A stretch of DNA of 25,766 nucleotides, from NCBI GenBank assembly GCA_035527835.1, contig DATKZS010000216.1, forward strand, positions 1 through 25,766, read 5' to 3'. The translations under genes and the position numbers were made by a program. Shown here in pieces: positions 21,863-25,766 of this stretch (positions within the stretch are counted from its first letter, which is position 1; every line of letters starts with the position of its first letter). The stretch is from DATKZS01 sp035527835 [NCBI: bacterium] (GTDB lineage: Bacteria > RBG-13-61-14). Under the pieces are notes generated by a model that worked only from the letters and a program-made list of their open reading frames with translations, made no database searches and was not told the origin of the DNA.

Positions 21863-24370
21863 ATGTCGCGGAATTTTTTCAACATCCGTCTGGTCAGGAA
21901 CCTCATCGTCTCGGTCCTCGCCCTGTTCGCGCTCGGCTTCAGCGCCTACAGCATCGTAGCGGGCCGGGCCTGGATCGGCCGTCCTTTCCCCGGGTTCGCG
22001 GTACAGCGCAACAACCTGGTGCCGGTGACGGCGATGCCGGGATGGGAAGGCTACAGGCTCGGCATCAAGTTCGGGGACGTGGTGACGGCGGCGGACCACG
22101 AACCCGTGACCTCCGGCGACGTCCTCAACGCCTACGCGGCTCGGCTCAAGCCCGGCACCCCCGTCACCTATACCGTGGACCGCCGCGGCGAGAAGCTCGA
22201 CATCATTGTGCCGGTGTCGGTCTTCACCCTGCGCGATTACCTCATCTTTTTCCTCGCGATCAACGCGATCGGCCTGGTCTTTTATTCCATGGGGCTCGTG
22301 GTGTTCTACCTGAAGCCGAGCTCGCCGGCGAGCTGGGCGTTTCTCTTCAACAGCGTGGTGGTGGGGATGACGCTGGTGGCGGTCCCGGAGTACTGCACGG
22401 TGCACCGGAACATCATCCCGTTGCTCGCGATGCCCTACATCGGCCCCTCGTTCGTGGTACTGGGCCTGTATTTCCCGGAGGTGAGCCGGGCCCGGAAATA
22501 CCTCTTGCCGCTCACCCTGGGCATCGCGGCGCCCATCACCGCGTTTTACGTGTACTACTTCGAGGACATCGCGCGGTTCCTGGTGGTTGACCGGATCTTT
22601 CTGGTCTTCATGGGCATCAACAACGCGCTGGGCTTTTACCTGATGGGCCGGTCGTTCTACCGGAGCACCGACCAGTTCATGCGGCAGAAGGCCAAGATGG
22701 TGATCTACGGCTTCAGCCTGACTTTTGCTCTGGCCACGCCCTTTGCCATCGGCACCCTGATCCTCAAGAACTTCATCTTCACCTGGTCGCTGTTTTTAGG
22801 GCTTTTGATGCTGCCGCTGTCCATCGCCTACGCCATCCTGGTCAGCAACCTCTTCGACGTGGACGTGTTGATCCGGCGCACGATCGGGTACGCGGTGGTG
22901 AGCATCATGGCGGTGCCGCTGCTGTTCGGGTTGATGGGCGTCAGCAGCTACTTCCTGCAGGGTTTGACCGGGGAATCTTCGCAGGTCGCCGCGGTGTTTT
23001 CGACGCTCCTGGTGGTGGCGGCGTTCCGGCCGCTCCACACCCGGGTCAACAACGAGATCAACCGCCGCTTTTACCGCGAGGGGTTCGAGTACCAACGCAC
23101 CATCCGCGAGGCGGGCAAGATGCTGGCCCGCATCATTGACCTGGACCAGCTGGTGAACCGGGCGCTGGACACGGTGATGGACGCGGTCAAGATCGAGGTC
23201 GGGGCCATTTTCATCATGGACCCGGAGCAGGGCCGTCTCAAGATCATGGCCACCCGCGTCCACCGGCCCGAGGCCGCGGCCGGCGCGGACGGCGGGGCCG
23301 CGGGGCCGCGACTCACCGGTGTACCGGCCGACCATCCGCTGGTCCGCCGCCTCGAAGCCACCGAACGGCCTATGCAGTTGAACGACATTCCGATGCTTCC
23401 CATCTTTAAAGAGGATCGTGAACAGATGCAGGACCTGATGCACTCCCTGGGGGCCGTGCTCGTCATCCCCATCATGTACGAGCTCAAGCTGATCGGGCTC
23501 CTGGCCCTTGGCCCCAAGCGCTCGGGCGCGTGGTACTCGTCGGAAGACATTGACCTGATCCACACCCTCATGATCCAGACGGCGGTTTCCATCGAGAACG
23601 CCCGCAAGGTGGGCGAGCTGAAAAAGATGGTGGCGCTGGAGGCCTCCTACCGCGAGCTCAAGGCCCTGGACGAGATGAAGGACAACTTCTTGTCCATGGT
23701 CTCGCACGACCTGCGCACGCCCATGACCGGGATCAAGGGCTACGCCTACATGCTCCGCGAATCACTCGCCGATCCCCAGCACCGGCAGTACCTCGACGTG
23801 ATCATCCAGCAGAGTGAGCGCCTCACCCGGCTCATCAACGACCTGCTCGACTTCCAGCGCTTCGAGGCCGGCAGGATGGAGCTCGAGTTCGAGGACCTCG
23901 ACCTCGCCGCCGTGGCCGGCGAGTCGTTCGACGCTTTTGTCGGCGCGACCTTCGAGAAAAAATTGGCCCTGGAAAAATTCATTCCCCCGCAACCCGTCAT
24001 GATCAAGGGCCACCGCGACCGCCTGCAGCAGGCCGTGGCCAATCTCTTGTCCAACGCCGTCAAGTTCACACCCCCCGACGGCCGCGTCACCTTGAGCGTG
24101 CGGGTGGCCGGCGGCCCCGGCCATCAGGAAGCCATGGTCTCGGTCATTGACACCGGGCCGGGCATCGCCCCGGAGATGCAGCCGCTCCTGTTCCAGCGCT
24201 TCTCCCAGGTCCATGAAGGCGCGCGGGAGAAGCAGCAGGGCAGCGGGCTCGGGCTGGCCCTGGTCCGACAGATCATCGAGCACCACGGCGGCAAGGTGGG
24301 GGTGACGAGCGAGGCCGGGCAGGGCAGCGACTTTTTCTTCACGCTCCCCCTCTCCGCCCCCGGCCAATAA
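21863..24370 (+). CDS. Membrane sensor histidine kinase: PDZ-like, multi-helix, GAF, HisKA, ATPase
   Basis: The 835-residue kinase has one membrane helix (about 11-33) and an outer PDZ-like domain (about 42-120, with FGDVVTAADHEPVTS). About nine more membrane helices follow (124-388). A cytoplasmic GAF-like domain (about 410-580) precedes the kinase core. His615 in FLSMVSHDLRTP is the phosphorylation site. The ATPase has its N-box (Asn727 and Asn731 in NLLSNAVKFTP), DTGPGIAPE and GSGLGLALV. The PDZ-helices-GAF order, with LFDVDVLIRRTIGYAV, is like ComP-type kinases. The ligand is unknown; the PDZ-like and membrane parts suggest an envelope or lipid signal. It has no receiver domain of its own, but the response regulator gene begins 19 bases on. 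AGGA lies close upstream of the ATG at 21863. Confidence 0.92.
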   Translation: MSRNFFNIRLVRNLIVSVLALFALGFSAYSIVAGRAWIGRPFPGFAVQRNNLVPVTAMPGWEGYRLGIKFGDVVTAADHEPVTSGDVLNAYAARLKPGTPVTYTVDRRGEKLDIIVPVSVFTLRDYLIFFLAINAIGLVFYSMGLVVFYLKPSSPASWAFLFNSVVVGMTLVAVPEYCTVHRNIIPLLAMPYIGPSFVVLGLYFPEVSRARKYLLPLTLGIAAPITAFYVYYFEDIARFLVVDRIFLVFMGINNALGFYLMGRSFYRSTDQFMRQKAKMVIYGFSLTFALATPFAIGTLILKNFIFTWSLFLGLLMLPLSIAYAILVSNLFDVDVLIRRTIGYAVVSIMAVPLLFGLMGVSSYFLQGLTGESSQVAAVFSTLLVVAAFRPLHTRVNNEINRRFYREGFEYQRTIREAGKMLARIIDLDQLVNRALDTVMDAVKIEVGAIFIMDPEQGRLKIMATRVHRPEAAAGADGGAAGPRLTGVPADHPLVRRLEATERPMQLNDIPMLPIFKEDREQMQDLMHSLGAVLVIPIMYELKLIGLLALGPKRSGAWYSSEDIDLIHTLMIQTAVSIENARKVGELKKMVALEASYRELKALDEMKDNFLSMVSHDLRTPMTGIKGYAYMLRESLADPQHRQYLDVIIQQSERLTRLINDLLDFQRFEAGRMELEFEDLDLAAVAGESFDAFVGATFEKKLALEKFIPPQPVMIKGHRDRLQQAVANLLSNAVKFTPPDGRVTLSVRVAGGPGHQEAMVSVIDTGPGIAPEMQPLLFQRFSQVHEGAREKQQGSGLGLALVRQIIEHHGGKVGVTSEAGQGSDFFFTLPLSAPGQ

Positions 24371-24389
24371 AAATTAAGGAGCAGTTGAG

Positions 24390-24761
24390 ATGGCGAAAAA
24401 GGTGTTGATCGCCGACGATGATGACATGGTCCGCAACCTGATCAAGCTGACCATCCGCGATGACGGCTATGAGGTCCACGAGGCCTGCGACGGCATCGAG
24501 GCCCTGGATATGGCCAGGGAGATCATGCCCGACCTGATCGTCATGGACGTGATGATGCCGGGAAAGGTCGGATACCAGGTGTGCCAGGAGCTCAAGGAAG
24601 ATCCTGACACCCGCCAAATCTTCGTCATGTTCCTGACCGCCCGCGGCGGCTCCCTCTCCAAGGAGACAGTAGAATTGAGCGGAGGCGATGCCTTCCTGTC
24701 CAAGCCCTTCACCCCCCGCGAGCTGCGCGAGCTCATCCAAAAGGCCCTCTCCCGGGCGTGA
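24390..24761 (+). CDS. Single-domain response regulator
   Basis: The 123-residue protein is a receiver domain and nothing more: the acidic cluster Asp9-Asp12 in IADDDD, phosphoacceptor Asp53 in LIVMDVMMPG, Thr83 in FLTARG and Lys105 in LSKPFTP. It lacks a DNA-binding or enzymatic output domain, so it must act by binding another protein, as CheY or Spo0F do. It starts 19 bases after the kinase stop, with AAGGAG upstream of the ATG, so the two are co-transcribed partners. The region between Thr83 and Lys105 is slightly long and polar. Confidence 0.95.
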   Translation: MAKKVLIADDDDMVRNLIKLTIRDDGYEVHEACDGIEALDMAREIMPDLIVMDVMMPGKVGYQVCQELKEDPDTRQIFVMFLTARGGSLSKETVELSGGDAFLSKPFTPRELRELIQKALSRA

Positions 24762-24806
24762 GCATTCCTGCCCTCATTACGCCAAGTCCCCCGGCGGCCC
24801 GAGGCC

Positions 24807-25490
24807 TCAATTACTCCGGCCGCGGGGAGCGGCTTCCGTATCGGGAAAGATCAGCTTTTCCAGCAGGGGAAGAAAAACGTACAGGAGCGCGTCCTTGACC
24901 CAGGCCCGATAGGACTCGCTATCAGGATCCAGGCCGAGAATCTGGGCCTGGCAGGAGGAGGCGCCCAGGTAGTAGATGAGAAGGCTGTTGAATGAGTTGA
25001 TGAAAATTCCGATCTGGTCCGGCGAGGCCCGGAGCGGGGTCTTTTCCTCGAAGGTCCGCCGGGTCTTGGCCAGGACCTCGGGTATTTTCTGGTAGCCGGG
25101 AATTTCCTCGAACCGGTCAATGTGCGGCGAGTTGATCAGGATGATGCGGAGGGCCTCGGGACGCTTGAAGTTGTAATCGAGCAGACGGTCCAGATAGAGG
25201 GAAAGTCCTTCGCGCGGCCCCAGGCGTTCCAACCCCTCGAACCAGGAGATGTTGGCCGCATAGAACTCCTCGCAAATCTCCGCGACCACCCGCTCGAACA
25301 GAACACCCTTGTTGGGGAAATAATAGCGGATCAGCGGATGGTCAAACCCGCCGGCCTTGCCGATCATGCGGATGCTGGCCGCGCGGTAGGGATGGTCGGC
25401 GAAAACCTTGCGCGCCGCGCGCAAAATTTTCCGGCGGGTGAACTCACTCTTGCTGTGATTTTTGGCGTGGCCAGCCTTGGAACTTTTCAT
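24807..25490 (-). CDS. TetR/AcrR-family transcriptional regulator
   Basis: The 227-residue protein has a basic N-terminus. Its TetR helix-turn-helix (about 16-62) runs TRRKILRAARKVFADHPYRAASIRMIG and then HPLIRYYFPNKGVLFERVV. The rest is an all-helical ligand and dimer domain of usual length. Ligand and targets are unknown. The only plausible start is the ATG at 25490, because the next in-frame methionine is inside the DNA-binding domain. The promoter at 25499-25527 places transcription start within a few bases of this ATG. The gene converges on the response regulator gene with a 45-bp gap. TetR proteins often repress their own gene, and a TGTC-N3-GACA repeat overlaps the -35 box (25522-25532). 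Confidence 0.9.
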   Translation of the reverse strand: MKSSKAGHAKNHSKSEFTRRKILRAARKVFADHPYRAASIRMIGKAGGFDHPLIRYYFPNKGVLFERVVAEICEEFYAANISWFEGLERLGPREGLSLYLDRLLDYNFKRPEALRIILINSPHIDRFEEIPGYQKIPEVLAKTRRTFEEKTPLRASPDQIGIFINSFNSLLIYYLGASSCQAQILGLDPDSESYRAWVKDALLYVFLPLLEKLIFPDTEAAPRGRSN

Positions 25491-25498
25491 GGCCCCCC

Positions 25499-25527
25499 AT
25501 TCTATTCGCCGATCAAGAAGGTGTCAA
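25499..25527 (-). promoter_or_regulatory. Near-consensus sigma-70 promoter of the TetR gene
   Basis: On the minus strand TTGACA (25522-25527) and TAGAAT (25499-25504) are exactly 17 bases apart, matching the consensus at 11 of 12 positions. Only eight bases (GGGGGGCC) separate the -10 box from the ATG at 25490, so the mRNA would begin at or within about two bases of the start codon. Confidence 0.8.
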
Positions 25528-25625
25528 GGACAGGAGACAGGCTGAGAATCGGATGAGATCGGGACCCGCAGATACAACGCATTGATTTAATGTAATTTTA
25601 TTCACTCTTGTCCAAAATAGGCCGT

Positions 25626-25766
25626 AAGAAAACCGCCAAGACGCCAACAGCGCCAAGGATCGCCAAGGAAATCAAGATGTTTCTTTGCGGCCCGGCAAAG
25701 AACAGCTCCGCAGCGTTGGCCCCAACCGGCTTGGCGAACCGGCCGACGGGAGCGCCAAGCAAGAAA
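25626..25766. repeat. Second, diverged copy of the 3635-3854 element, cut by the window edge
   Basis: This stretch follows 3636-3774 base for base with scattered substitutions and few gaps. Shared runs include CGCCAAGACGCCAA, GATGTTTCTT and GCTTGGCGAACC, and the block order is the same. It lies upstream of the TetR promoter. The right arm, if present, is outside the window. Confidence 0.85.

Overview
The window is a GC-rich stretch of bacterial chromosome, apart from one AT-rich island at about 2529-3080. It carries 17 protein-coding genes that I can support and a striking set of intergenic inverted repeats. Exported and polytopic membrane proteins, a PilZ-like/HEAT protein, a PDZ-type sensor kinase and two -24/-12 (sigma-54 type) promoter matches fit a free-living, probably Gram-negative lineage. 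The short-period inverted repeats (CGCAAAG, ACAGGATTA and AAGGAT units) are a type I associate with large-genome environmental or uncultivated bacteria. I cannot name the phylum from sequence alone. There is no rRNA, tRNA, CRISPR array, phage gene or transposase.

Layout. 1-2220: a 25-unit heptamer tandem array cut by the window edge, a GT-C-like membrane protein gene, then two inverted repeats. 2220-3413: two small paralogous genes of unknown function, transcribed divergently from an AT-rich 552-bp region, each preceded by a -24/-12 promoter-like site. 3414-3885: two large structured repeat elements. 3886-6891: one very large protein with a PilZ-like domain, a proline-rich linker and HEAT repeats. 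7067-11009: a small membrane protein and a tight minus-strand operon made of a Gfo/Idh/MocA oxidoreductase, a xylulokinase-type FGGY kinase and an amidohydrolase, probably for sugar or polyol catabolism. 11082-13163: a membrane-anchored trehalase that resembles fungal neutral trehalases, including a calcium-loop-like motif.

13189-17916: a minus-strand run of histidine phosphatase, M28 peptidase with membrane insertions, GT-C-like protein and DUF1848 protein, with gaps of 23-50 bases. 18087-20154: a Nudix/NrtR-like protein followed by an exported PD40 beta-propeller. 20433-21650: an exported TPR protein with its own terminator. 21863-24761: a sensor kinase and single-domain response regulator pair. 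24807-25490: a TetR regulator whose strong promoter predicts a leaderless mRNA. The right edge holds a second, diverged copy of the repeat at 3635-3854.

The points most worth following are the divergent paralog pair with matching sigma-54-type promoters and a palindrome midway between them, the family of intergenic inverted repeats whose arms share one architecture (three units of 8-9 nt) despite different sequences, and the fungal-type trehalase.
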